A program made the translations under genes and the position numbers. Below, in pieces: positions 1 through 7,913 of a stretch of 64,000 nucleotides of DNA (the stretch's first letter is position 1; each line of letters opens with the position of its first letter). The notes beneath the pieces are model-generated. The model was not told where the DNA came from. It was given only the letters and a program-made list of their open reading frames with translations, and did not search any database. Location: assembly GCF_019083965.1 (NCBI RefSeq), contig NZ_JAHRCY010000020.1, forward strand, positions 64,177-128,176, written 5' to 3'. Source of the DNA: Catellatospora tritici. Its GTDB lineage: Bacteria > Actinomycetota > Actinomycetes > Mycobacteriales > Micromonosporaceae.

Positions 1-191
1 CCGCCGTCCCTGTGGGGGGGTCACCCGTTTGGGTTTGTACACACCCCACATCGGTTGTCCCCCCGCGGTGTATCTACCGCTCGTACCCGTAGCGGCACAG
101 CATCGGCAAGGCCAGGGCGGTCGTCGCCGGGCGGGTCCCCCGCCCGGAATACCGTCTTGACCTGGTCATCGCGCGTTGGCAGGATGCGCCG

Positions 192-1437
192 GTGCTCACC
201 CAGGAGATCATCGGCGTCCCGCCGCAGACCTGCCCCTGCTGCCACCACGCGCTGGAGCCGGACCCCCTGGTCGGCCGCCTCACGAACTGGCAGCGCAGGT
301 GGACCCACCGCCTCGGCCACCGCCTGGACCAGGAGCATTTCGCACAGATCGCCGCGGCGGGCCCCGGCTGCCCCGGCCGCACCCTGAGCGGTACGGTCCT
401 GGCCGCGGTCTCCCTGCTGGTGATGCTCGGACTGCTCGTCCTGGCCGGGACCGGCGCACTGTTCCTGGTGCAGGGCGCGCTGCCGTTGAAAATGGTCGGG
501 CTGATCCTGCTCGCGCTCGCGGTGCAGCTGCGGCCCCGGCTGGGTCGGGTCAGCAGGGTCCGCGAGTCCTACGACGAGATCCGGCGCGACCGCGCCCCAG
601 CTCTGTTCGCGCTGATCGACCGGACGGCCGACAGGGTCGGCGCACCCCGGCCGCATCATGTGCTGCTCGAATCCGAGTGAAACGCCGGCGCGTGGGTCGT
701 CGGCCTGTCCCGACGCCGGGTGCTGACCCTGGGCATGCCGCTGTGGCTGGTGCTGCGACCGCAGGAGCGGGTGGCCCTGCTCGGCCACGAGTTGGGCCAC
801 TTCGTCAACAACGACAATCGCCGCAGCCTGCTCACCCAACCCGCGCTCACCGTCTTCGGCCGACTGGCGTACCTACTCGACCCGGACCACCTGTTCGACG
901 GGTTCCGCGGCCGTGGCGGCCTCGTGCTGATCGTCGCCTGGCTGGCGCAACTGTGCACCTGGCCGCTGCTGTGGCTCTGCTCTCGGGCCTGCTGGCTGCT
1001 GGACCTGGGCTGGTACGTGCTCGGCGCCCACCAGTCGCAACGCGCCGAATACCACGCCGACTCGCTGTCCGCCCGAGTCGGCGGCAGCGAGGCGGCGCTG
1101 TCGCTGCTGGACGTGCTCACCGGCGACAGCGTGTTCCCCGCGATCCTGGGCAGCCGCGCACGCGGTGGCGGTGGCGCCGCGCAATGGCGCGAGTCGGTCG
1201 AGCTGACGCGCGCCGAGCGGACGTCACGCCTGGGCCGCCTGCGCCAACTGACGCTGCGCGAGCAGGCGTCGCCGTTCGCGTCGCACCCGCCGACCGGGCT
1301 GCGCCATCGGATGCTCGCGGCGCAGCCACCGACCGACCCGGCGGTGGTGCTCGCCGCAGAGCAGGCGGCGCAGATCGACGCCGAATTGGCCGAGCTGGTG
1401 GAGCGGCACCGGCGGATCATCGCCGAGAGGTGGTGCG
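192..1437 (+). pseudogene. M48-family membrane metalloprotease, interrupted by an in-frame TGA
   Basis: The reading frame starts at a GTG preceded by AGGA. It encodes a CPCC zinc-ribbon-like start, two hydrophobic segments and an M48 core. The frame stops at a TGA (678-680) just after residues LLESE and resumes in the same frame (NAGAWVVGLSRRRVL). The HELGH zinc motif follows at about 783-797, and the third-ligand region EYHAD after that. The intact paralogue at 3998 reads LTERAEAW where this gene reads ESE-stop-NAGAW, so CGA (Arg) to TGA is the simplest explanation. The C-terminal end also lacks its own stop: the frame runs about 400 nt antisense into the convergent ABC gene, to 1838. Both lesions suggest decay. 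A sequencing error or stop readthrough cannot be excluded. Confidence 0.72.
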
Positions 1438-3225
1438 TCAGTCGGCCTCGACCAGGGGTTCGACCAGGAACTGGTGGGCGGCGAGCTCGCGGTAGAGCGG
1501 GCTGGTCTCCAGCAGTTCGTCGTGGCGGCCGGTGGCCACCACCCGGCCGTGTTCGAGCACCACGATCTGGTCGGCGTCGACCACCGTGGACAGGCGGTGG
1601 GCCACGATCAGCAGCGTGCGACCGCTGGCGACGGTGTCGATCGCGGCGCGCAGCGCGGCCTCGTTGCGCGCGTCCAGGTTGCTGGTCGGCTCGTCGAGCA
1701 GCAGGATCGGCGGCCTGGCCAGCAGCGTACGGGCGATGGCCAGGCGCTGGCGCTCGCCGCCGGACAGCAGCACCCCACCCTCGCCGACCTGTGCGTCCAG
1801 GCCCAGCGGGGTGCGCTCGACCAGCTCGCCGAGGTTGACCGCGTCGAGCACCTGGCGCATCTGCTCCTCGGTGGCGTCCGGTGTGGCCAGCCGCAGGTTG
1901 TCGCGCAGGGTCCCGGCGAGCACGGGCGACTCCTGCTCGACGTACCCGAGTCTGGCCCGCAGGGTGTCGTGGTCCAGGTCGCGGATGTCGGTGCCGCCGA
2001 CCCGGATGCTGCCGGAGCTGACCTCGTAGAAGCGCTCGACCAGCGACAGCAGGGTGGACTTGCCCGCACCGGACGGCCCGACCAGCGCGGTGCGGGTCCC
2101 GGCCGGGGCACGGAAGCTCACTTCGTGCAGCACCGGTGCGGGTTCGGTGCCCTCCTGGGCCGCGTACGCGAAGCCGACCTGGTCGAACTCGATCGCGGGG
2201 GCATCGGCCGCGACGGCGCGACGCGGCTCCGGCACGACCGGTGCCTGCTCACTCTCCAGCGGGATGACCAGGACCTCCTCCATCCGCTGCAGCGCCCCGA
2301 GCCCGGCCTGCAGCTGCGTGTACGCGTTGAGCGCCTGCCCCAGCGGCATGACCAGGAAGAACACGAACAGCACGAAGGCCACCAGGTCGCCGACGGTGAT
2401 GGTCCCGTTGGCCACGCGGGCCCCGCCGACGCCCAGGACCAGCAGGAACGAGCCCTGGATCGTGGTCACCATGGCGGGCTCGACGATGGCCTGCAGTCGC
2501 GCGATGCGTACGCCCGCGCGGTAGGCCTGCTCGGCGCTGTCGGTGACGGTGGCGGTCTCGCGGGCCTCGGCCCGGCTGGCCCGGATGGTGCGCGCGGCGG
2601 TGATCGAGCGCTCGACGGCGGCGGTCATGTCGCCGATGCGCTCCTGGGCCTGCCGGGACATGCCCCGCACCTTGCGGGCGAAGTAGATGCCGCCGGACAG
2701 GCCGATGACCAGGCCGACCAGGGTCACCCCGAACAGGACCGGGTCCAGCACCACCATCGCGGTGGCGGCGCCGACCACCATGATCGCGCCGGTGACCGTC
2801 TCGAACAGGCCGGAGGTGACCACGGCGCGCAGCAGGGTGGTGTCGGCGCCGACGCGGGAGAGCAGGTCACCGGTGCGGCGGCTGTCGTACTCGGCGATGG
2901 GCAGGCGCAGCAGGTGTGCGGCCAGGCGGCGGCGTGCGGTGAGCACCAGGCCCTCGGCGGTGCGCTGGAGCAGGTAGTGGCGCAGCCCGTTGATCGAGGC
3001 GGCGCCCACCAGCAGCGCGACCAGCCCGAGGACGCTGGCGGTGACCGGGGTGCCGTGCTGCAGCCCGTCGATCACGTTGCGGGTGAGCACCGGCTGGGCC
3101 AGCGTGCCCAGGGTCGTGATCAGGGACAGGCCTGCCACCAGCAGCAGCGAGGAGCGATGGGTGCGCAGGTAGGGCCAGAGGGTGCGTAGGCCGACCTTGG
3201 GCGCGGTGGGGGGTTCCGCCGACAT
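1438..3225 (-). CDS. ABC exporter, fused membrane and ATPase domains (MsbA/MdlB type)
   Basis: The 595-residue half-transporter has an N-terminal six-helix exporter membrane domain (about residues 20-310) and a C-terminal nucleotide-binding domain. The ATPase part shows Walker A GPSGAGKST, signature LSGGERQR, Walker B ILLLDEPTSNLD and the switch His in IVAHRLS. Such proteins work as homo- or heterodimers exporting lipids, drugs or peptides. The substrate cannot be read from sequence. No partner half-transporter lies nearby, so a homodimer is likely. It ends just beside the broken M48 gene and diverges from the ThuA-like gene. Confidence 0.93.
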   Translation of the reverse strand: MSAEPPTAPKVGLRTLWPYLRTHRSSLLLVAGLSLITTLGTLAQPVLTRNVIDGLQHGTPVTASVLGLVALLVGAASINGLRHYLLQRTAEGLVLTARRRLAAHLLRLPIAEYDSRRTGDLLSRVGADTTLLRAVVTSGLFETVTGAIMVVGAATAMVVLDPVLFGVTLVGLVIGLSGGIYFARKVRGMSRQAQERIGDMTAAVERSITAARTIRASRAEARETATVTDSAEQAYRAGVRIARLQAIVEPAMVTTIQGSFLLVLGVGGARVANGTITVGDLVAFVLFVFFLVMPLGQALNAYTQLQAGLGALQRMEEVLVIPLESEQAPVVPEPRRAVAADAPAIEFDQVGFAYAAQEGTEPAPVLHEVSFRAPAGTRTALVGPSGAGKSTLLSLVERFYEVSSGSIRVGGTDIRDLDHDTLRARLGYVEQESPVLAGTLRDNLRLATPDATEEQMRQVLDAVNLGELVERTPLGLDAQVGEGGVLLSGGERQRLAIARTLLARPPILLLDEPTSNLDARNEAALRAAIDTVASGRTLLIVAHRLSTVVDADQIVVLEHGRVVATGRHDELLETSPLYRELAAHQFLVEPLVEAD

Positions 3226-3284
3226 GCCCCGACTCTACCTGCCGACCGGTAAGCAACGTCGGAACCGCACTTTCCCTCGCGCCA

Positions 3285-3298
3285 GGTAAGCGCTTACC
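3285..3298. promoter_or_regulatory. LacI-family-type operator (14-bp perfect palindrome)
   Basis: GGTAAGCGCTTACC is a perfect palindrome with the central AA-N-CG-N-TT core typical of LacI-family operators. It lies 9 nt before the ATG of the ThuA-like gene, where bound repressor would block initiation. Its sequence differs from the two operators at the beta-galactosidase locus, so a different regulator, not seen in this window, probably uses it. Confidence 0.6.
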
Positions 3299-3307
3299 CT
3301 GTCCGGC

Positions 3308-3967
3308 ATGCGCAGCGCGTTGATCGTCCGGGGCGGGGCCGAGTTCCACGACCCTGTCGGCACCACCGACAGCTTCCTGCCGTTCCTCAAGGAGCAGGGC
3401 TTCGCCGTCACCATCGCCGAGGACCTGGCCGTCTACGACGACCGCGACCTGCTGCACGCCACCGACCTGGTGGTCAACTGCTGGACCGCCGGCGGCGACG
3501 CACTCACCCCGCAGCGGGCCGGCAACCTCGACGACGCCGTACGGGCGGGCACCGGGCTGGCCGGGTGGCACGGTGGCATCGTCGCCGCGTTCACCGAGCG
3601 CCGCTACCAGTGGCTGACCGGCGCCTGGTTCGTCTGCCACCCGTCGAACTTCGTCAAACACACGCTGACCGTGCGGCCCGAGCGCGCCGACCACCCGATC
3701 GTGGCCGGGATCGACCGGGTAGAGCTGGACACCGAGCGCTACTGGCTGCTCGCCGACCCGCTCAACGACGTGCTGGCCACCATCACCTTCCCGGTCGAGG
3801 ACGGCGAGCCCTGGCACGAGCCGGTGACCCACCCGGCAGTGTGGACGCGACAGTGGGGCGCCGGGCGGATCTTCGTGTCCACCGTCGGGCACCACCTGCC
3901 CGATCTGGACGTGCCGGCGATCCGTACCCTCACCGAGCGCGGCATGCTCTGGGCCGCCCGGCATTGA
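3308..3967 (+). CDS. ThuA-like domain protein (class I glutamine-amidotransferase fold)
   Basis: The 219-residue cytosolic protein matches the ThuA/trehalose-utilisation family. It starts with a beta-strand and RGGAEFHDP, has a central LAGWHGGIVAAF elbow and an HPSNFVKHTLTV block, and ends in GRIFVSTVGHHLPDL. ThuA proteins are linked to disaccharide oxidation and 3-keto-sugar metabolism, but the exact reaction is not established for most members. No signal peptide is visible. A LacI-type palindrome just upstream supports a sugar-related, repressor-controlled role. It could also be a general DUF1037-type protein. Confidence 0.85.
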   Translation: MRSALIVRGGAEFHDPVGTTDSFLPFLKEQGFAVTIAEDLAVYDDRDLLHATDLVVNCWTAGGDALTPQRAGNLDDAVRAGTGLAGWHGGIVAAFTERRYQWLTGAWFVCHPSNFVKHTLTVRPERADHPIVAGIDRVELDTERYWLLADPLNDVLATITFPVEDGEPWHEPVTHPAVWTRQWGAGRIFVSTVGHHLPDLDVPAIRTLTERGMLWAARH

Positions 3968-3997
3968 CAGCGCGGCACGCGGTGATCAAACTGCCTC

Positions 3998-5311
3998 GTG
4001 CCCTTCGCCAAGACCGACACCGCGACACCCGTCCTGTGCCCCGCGTGCCAGTCCCCCCTGGTCAGCGAGAACGACGCGGCGCCCTGGTGCGAGCGGTGCG
4101 AGTGGAACCTCGCCCACTTCCCGGCGCCGCTGGGCGTGATCTGGCTGTTCCGGTGGCTGCACCGGCGGGAGCGCCACCTCGGCTTCGCCTCCCACGCCCG
4201 GCTGGTCCGGGAACTGGCCACGGTCCAGGCGCGACAGTCGCTGCGCCCGCAGACCGTGGTGCTGGTCGGCGTCTCGGCACTGCTGCTGCTCATCCCGCTG
4301 GCCGCGGTCGCCGCGGGGGCCTGGCTGATCGCGGTCAGCGGTGGGTTCTTTCCGCCGATCCTGCTCGGGCTGCTGCTGATCGCGGCGGCCTACGCGCTGC
4401 GGCCCCGGGTCACCCGGTTGACGGATGTCACGCACGACACGTACCCGCTGTCGGCGGACAAGCAACCGGAACTGTTCGCGCTGATCACGCGTACGGCCGC
4501 GGCCGTCGGCGCGCCCATGCCCGACCATGTGGCGCTGACCGAGCGGGCCGAGGCCTGGACCGCCGTCGCCGGTCTGCGCGGGCGCCGGGTGCTGGGGCTG
4601 GGCATCCCGTTGCTGGTGGCGCTGGATCCGCAGCAGACGGTGGCGTTGCTGGCCCACGAGCTGAGCCATTTCACCCACCGCGACAGTCGGCGGGCCCTGC
4701 TGACCATGCCCGCGCGGACGATGTTCGGGCGGCTCGCCCGCGCCCTGCGGCCGCCCCGGCGCGACGCCCTGGAGCTGCACCTGCGCGGCGCCTACGCCCT
4801 GGTCATCGGCGTGTGGCAGCTGGTCGGCGGGTTGCTGTGCTGGCTGCTGTACAGCGCGCACTTCGCCATGAACCTGCTGGCCGAGCGGGTCAGCCGTCGC
4901 GACGAGGCACTGGCCGACCTGGGTGGCGCCCGAGCCGCGGGAAGCCTTGCGGCGCAGCGGCTGACCGAGCAGTTGGTGCTGCTGCCGGTGATCCTGCCGG
5001 TGGTCGACGGCCGGGTCGAACCGGGCGAGGCGCTGGCCCGCTGGCGGGCCGGGCTGGCCGCGGCGCGCGAACGGCACGCCGGGCGTACCGGGCGGCTGCT
5101 GCAGCTGTCCAACCGCACCTACGCCTCCCTGTTCAGCAGCCACCCGGCGCCGGGGCGGCGCCACGACCTGCTCAAGGCGGCCCCGTTCCAGCAGGCCACG
5201 GTGGTGGTGACGCCCGAGCAGGCGCTGCGGCTGGACGCGGAGCTGCACCCGTACGCCGAGGCGCTGCGCGGCGAACTGGCCAAGCGGCAGCAGGCATTCG
5301 AGCTACTGTGA
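3998..5311 (+). CDS. M48-family membrane metalloprotease (intact paralogue)
   Basis: The 437-residue protein begins with a CPAC...CERC zinc-ribbon pair (about residues 14-40). A hydrophobic hairpin follows (about 85-135), then an M48 catalytic domain with HELSH near residue 220 and a DEALAD block supplying the probable third zinc ligand. The family comprises integral-membrane zinc proteases related to HtpX/Ste24. The GTG start has no clear Shine-Dalgarno. The gene is paralogous to the broken gene at 192-1437 and shows the Arg codon that the other copy has lost. Its stop overlaps a possible GTG start of the next gene, so the two are probably co-transcribed. Confidence 0.88.
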   Translation: MPFAKTDTATPVLCPACQSPLVSENDAAPWCERCEWNLAHFPAPLGVIWLFRWLHRRERHLGFASHARLVRELATVQARQSLRPQTVVLVGVSALLLLIPLAAVAAGAWLIAVSGGFFPPILLGLLLIAAAYALRPRVTRLTDVTHDTYPLSADKQPELFALITRTAAAVGAPMPDHVALTERAEAWTAVAGLRGRRVLGLGIPLLVALDPQQTVALLAHELSHFTHRDSRRALLTMPARTMFGRLARALRPPRRDALELHLRGAYALVIGVWQLVGGLLCWLLYSAHFAMNLLAERVSRRDEALADLGGARAAGSLAAQRLTEQLVLLPVILPVVDGRVEPGEALARWRAGLAAARERHAGRTGRLLQLSNRTYASLFSSHPAPGRRHDLLKAAPFQQATVVVTPEQALRLDAELHPYAEALRGELAKRQQAFELL

Positions 5312-5316
5312 GCCGC

Positions 5317-5949
5317 ATGCGTCTGATCAAGTACACCCACGCCTGCGTCCGGATCGAGCACGACGGCCAGGTGCTGGTGATCGACCCGGGCACGTGGAGC
5401 GAGGACGAAGCGCTGACCGGGGCGAACGCGGTGCTCGTCACGCACGAGCACGCCGACCACATCGACGTCGACCGCGTCGCCGCCGCGGCGGCGGCCGATC
5501 CGGACCTGCGCGTCTACGCCCCCGACCCGATCGCGTCCCAGCTCGGCGAGCGCGGTGCGACGGTGGTCAAGGTCGCCGTGGGCGACACGGTCACCGCGGC
5601 GGGGCTGCCGGTGGAGGTCGTCGGCGGCCTGCACGCCGAGATCTACGAGGGCCTGCCGGGCTGCGCCAATGTCGGGTTCGTCGTGGCGGGCGACGTCTAC
5701 CACCCAGGCGACTCGTTCTTCGTGCCGCAGCAGCAGGTCCGCACGCTGTTGGTGCCGACGTCGGGCCCGTGGTTCACCATGGCCGGGATGCTGGACTTCG
5801 TCCGGGCGGTCAAGCCGCAGCGGGCCCACTCCATCCACGACGCCATGCTCAGCGAGCGCGGCCTGAACGGCGTCGACCGCTGGATCGACTGGAAGGGCGA
5901 CACCGAGTACACCCGGATCGACCTCGGCCAGTCGGTAACCCTCTCCTGA
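5317..5949 (+). CDS. Metallo-beta-lactamase-fold hydrolase (UlaG-like)
   Basis: The 210-residue protein carries the HxHxDH zinc motif (THEHADHID, about residues 42-50) after an IDPGTW strand, a GCANVGFVV strand, and a later metal-site histidine in YHPGDSFF. The short, single-domain form resembles the UlaG/YycJ-like MBL proteins that hydrolyse lactones or phosphodiesters. The substrate is unknown. An alternative GTG start at 5308 would overlap the upstream protease stop by four bases and suggests translational coupling. A large hairpin follows the stop. Confidence 0.86.
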   Translation: MRLIKYTHACVRIEHDGQVLVIDPGTWSEDEALTGANAVLVTHEHADHIDVDRVAAAAAADPDLRVYAPDPIASQLGERGATVVKVAVGDTVTAAGLPVEVVGGLHAEIYEGLPGCANVGFVVAGDVYHPGDSFFVPQQQVRTLLVPTSGPWFTMAGMLDFVRAVKPQRAHSIHDAMLSERGLNGVDRWIDWKGDTEYTRIDLGQSVTLS

Positions 5950-5972
5950 CCGACCCTCCCCGCGAACGCCAG

Positions 5973-6098
5973 GTGCCCGGCAACCCGAAGATCATCGGAG
6001 GTGCCGGGCACTCGTGCGTATCAAGGACCCTCTTTCCCCCGATTGCCCGGCAAGTCGAGCGATCTTGGGCCCGGACCCGGGGCCTGGACCCCGGGACC
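5973..6098. terminator. Double hairpin at a convergent gene junction
   Basis: Two inverted repeats fill the gap between the MBL gene and the convergent Stealth gene: GTGCCCGGCA (5973-5982) pairs with TGCCGGGCAC (6002-6011), and a GC-rich palindromic block lies at about 6068-6098. Between them is a stretch, CCCCGATTGCCCGGCAA, that recurs in the hairpin at 21861-21935. A bidirectional terminator role is inferred from position. Confidence 0.5.
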
Positions 6099-6109
6099 GG
6101 AGTGGACGG

Positions 6110-7801
6110 TCAGGCGGTGACCTTGGGCTGGGCGGTGTCGGGCTCGCGGCGCTGCTGGGTGAGCTCCATCCGGCCCACGTTGCCGGTCAGCTCCCAGGGC
6201 GCCTTGAACGGGAAGTACGCCTCCATGAACTCCCGCACCATCTGCGCCTGCTCGTCGAGGTCGGCGACCGACGAGTTGGTGTCGTTGAGGCAGAACACGT
6301 CGGTGTTGCGCTGGCGCACCAGCCGGGCCAGCATCACCGGCGCGACCAGGCGGCCCAGGTCGATGTAGACGTGGGCGATGCCGGCGGGCACCGAACGTCC
6401 GGTGCTGTGCGCCCAGTAGTGCGCCAGCGACGAGGGAATGGACAGATCGCCGCGGTCGCGGAACTGGTGCGAGGCGGTCGCGTGCGACTCGTCGCGCATC
6501 TCGGTCTCGATCTCCTCCAGCACACTGCGCAGCAGCGGGTACGGCACGTGCCGCATCTTCTGGTAGACCTGCGTGCCGAACCGGGACTGGATCAGCCGCC
6601 GGTTGTTCTTGGCCGCCACGTCCACCGGGTGGTCGGCCGGGGCGGGCGGGTTGAGGTCGACCAGCGAGCTGGACGGGAAGAACTTGGCCACCCCGTTGGC
6701 GAAGAAGAACTGGCTGGGCAGCACGGGGCGGCCCAGGATCATGTCGTCGTTGAAGTAGAGGAAGTGCTCGGACAGGCCGGGCACCCGGTGCAGCCGCGAC
6801 TCGATGGCGTGCGAGTTGAACGTGGGCAGCACGCCCACATCGCCGAAGATCTCCCGGTGGGTGACCAGGGTGACCCGCGATGAGGACAGGTCCAGCCAGG
6901 ACGGCACCTGGTCGTCGGTGACCAGGTAGATGTGGTTCACCCAGGGCGCGAAGGCGTGCAGCGAGCGCATCGAGTAGAGCAGCTCGTCGCGCGAGGTGAA
7001 GCGGGAGGCGTTGGTGGCCAGTCCGTTGAACGAGTCGTCGGCGCCCATCGCGTTGGACTTGCGCGCCAGCCAGGCCGGGTCGTCGCCGTCGACCCAGGTG
7101 TAGACGACGTCGATCGGGAACCGCACGTCGTTGGGGCCGGGCTCGGCGTAGACGGCGCGGCTGCGGAAACGCGGTTCGGCCGTGGCGGGCATGAACTGCG
7201 ACAGGCGCTGCGCGGGGACGTACTCGACCGGCGTGTCGACGCTGACGACGGTGCCGACGCGGTGCGGTCGCGGTCCGACCAGGCGCGGGCCGTCCCAGCC
7301 CGGCCCCTGCACGGTCTCCCAGAACTCGATCTCGCAGGCGTACGCCCCGTCGAGCAGCGCGTTGCCCTCGGGGCTGGTCACGGCCTGGTAGACCTGCACC
7401 ACCCGGCACCGCTGCGGGCTGGTGCGGCGGCCGTTGCCGTCCATGGGACGCACCACCATGCCGGGCGCGGCGGGCTGACCGCGCAGCAGCCGCAGCACGG
7501 CGGCCCGGTGCTCCACGCCGACCGCGACGACGCTGCACCGCGGGTCGATGTGCGGCACGCAGAAGTAGTCCAGCCCCTCGTCTTCCAGCAGACCGAGCAC
7601 GATCTGCAGGTTGCCGTGCCACGCCGTGGCCGGGGAGGCGCCGGGGATGGCCACGGCGGGCACCCCGTGGCTGCGCACTCGACCCTTACCTGAGCCGCCG
7701 ACCAGCAGCTTCGCGATGCGGACCCGCTGGCGCAGCGGAAGACGGCACGCCGCGGCACGCAGCGCGGGTCGGGGCAGGAGGCGTTTGACAATCTGCTTCA
7801 C
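6110..7801 (-). CDS. Stealth-family capsular polysaccharide phosphotransferase
   Basis: The protein shows the four conserved Stealth blocks in order: CR1 IDVVYTWVDGDDPAW, then CR2 with HIYLVTDDQ, REIFG and the long LPTFNSHAIE...HFLYFNDDM block, and two C-terminal blocks (ASHQFRDRG, then DVFCLNDT). Stealth proteins are hexose-1-phosphate transferases that build phosphodiester-linked cell-surface glycans. An N-terminal region of about 200 residues precedes CR1. I chose the GTG at 7801 (563 aa). The longest frame opens at 7906, but that start would lie almost on the divergent gene's start. The adjacent GT39-like gene suggests a shared surface-glycan role. Confidence 0.88.
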   Translation of the reverse strand: MKQIVKRLLPRPALRAAACRLPLRQRVRIAKLLVGGSGKGRVRSHGVPAVAIPGASPATAWHGNLQIVLGLLEDEGLDYFCVPHIDPRCSVVAVGVEHRAAVLRLLRGQPAAPGMVVRPMDGNGRRTSPQRCRVVQVYQAVTSPEGNALLDGAYACEIEFWETVQGPGWDGPRLVGPRPHRVGTVVSVDTPVEYVPAQRLSQFMPATAEPRFRSRAVYAEPGPNDVRFPIDVVYTWVDGDDPAWLARKSNAMGADDSFNGLATNASRFTSRDELLYSMRSLHAFAPWVNHIYLVTDDQVPSWLDLSSSRVTLVTHREIFGDVGVLPTFNSHAIESRLHRVPGLSEHFLYFNDDMILGRPVLPSQFFFANGVAKFFPSSSLVDLNPPAPADHPVDVAAKNNRRLIQSRFGTQVYQKMRHVPYPLLRSVLEEIETEMRDESHATASHQFRDRGDLSIPSSLAHYWAHSTGRSVPAGIAHVYIDLGRLVAPVMLARLVRQRNTDVFCLNDTNSSVADLDEQAQMVREFMEAYFPFKAPWELTGNVGRMELTQQRREPDTAQPKVTA

Positions 7802-7862
7802 AACGACCCAACATAAGCGATAAGGGCCCAAAGCCCGTGTATTGCCGCAATAAGGACTTTTC

Positions 7863-7913
7863 ATGTTCACGCGCCCCACGGCGCATTCGCCCTGCACAGG
7901 AGACAACGCGTGA
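7863..7913 (+). CDS. Possible 16-residue leader peptide before the glycosyltransferase
   Basis: An ATG preceded by AAGGA (7852-7856, six-base spacing) opens a 16-codon frame reading MFTRPTAHSPCTGDNA. Its TGA overlaps the GTG of the following glycosyltransferase as GTGA. The downstream gene also has its own AGGAGA site inside this small frame. The arrangement would allow translational coupling or attenuation. No run of one amino-acid codon is present, so classic attenuation is not indicated. Expression is unproven. Confidence 0.3.
   Translation: MFTRPTAHSPCTGDNA

Noticed and set aside
21..839. Long minus-strand frame opposite the broken M48 gene
   Set aside because: It is low-complexity (Gln/Arg/Ala-rich), lies antisense to clear M48 sequence and has no recognisable domain. 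It is a GC-bias shadow.
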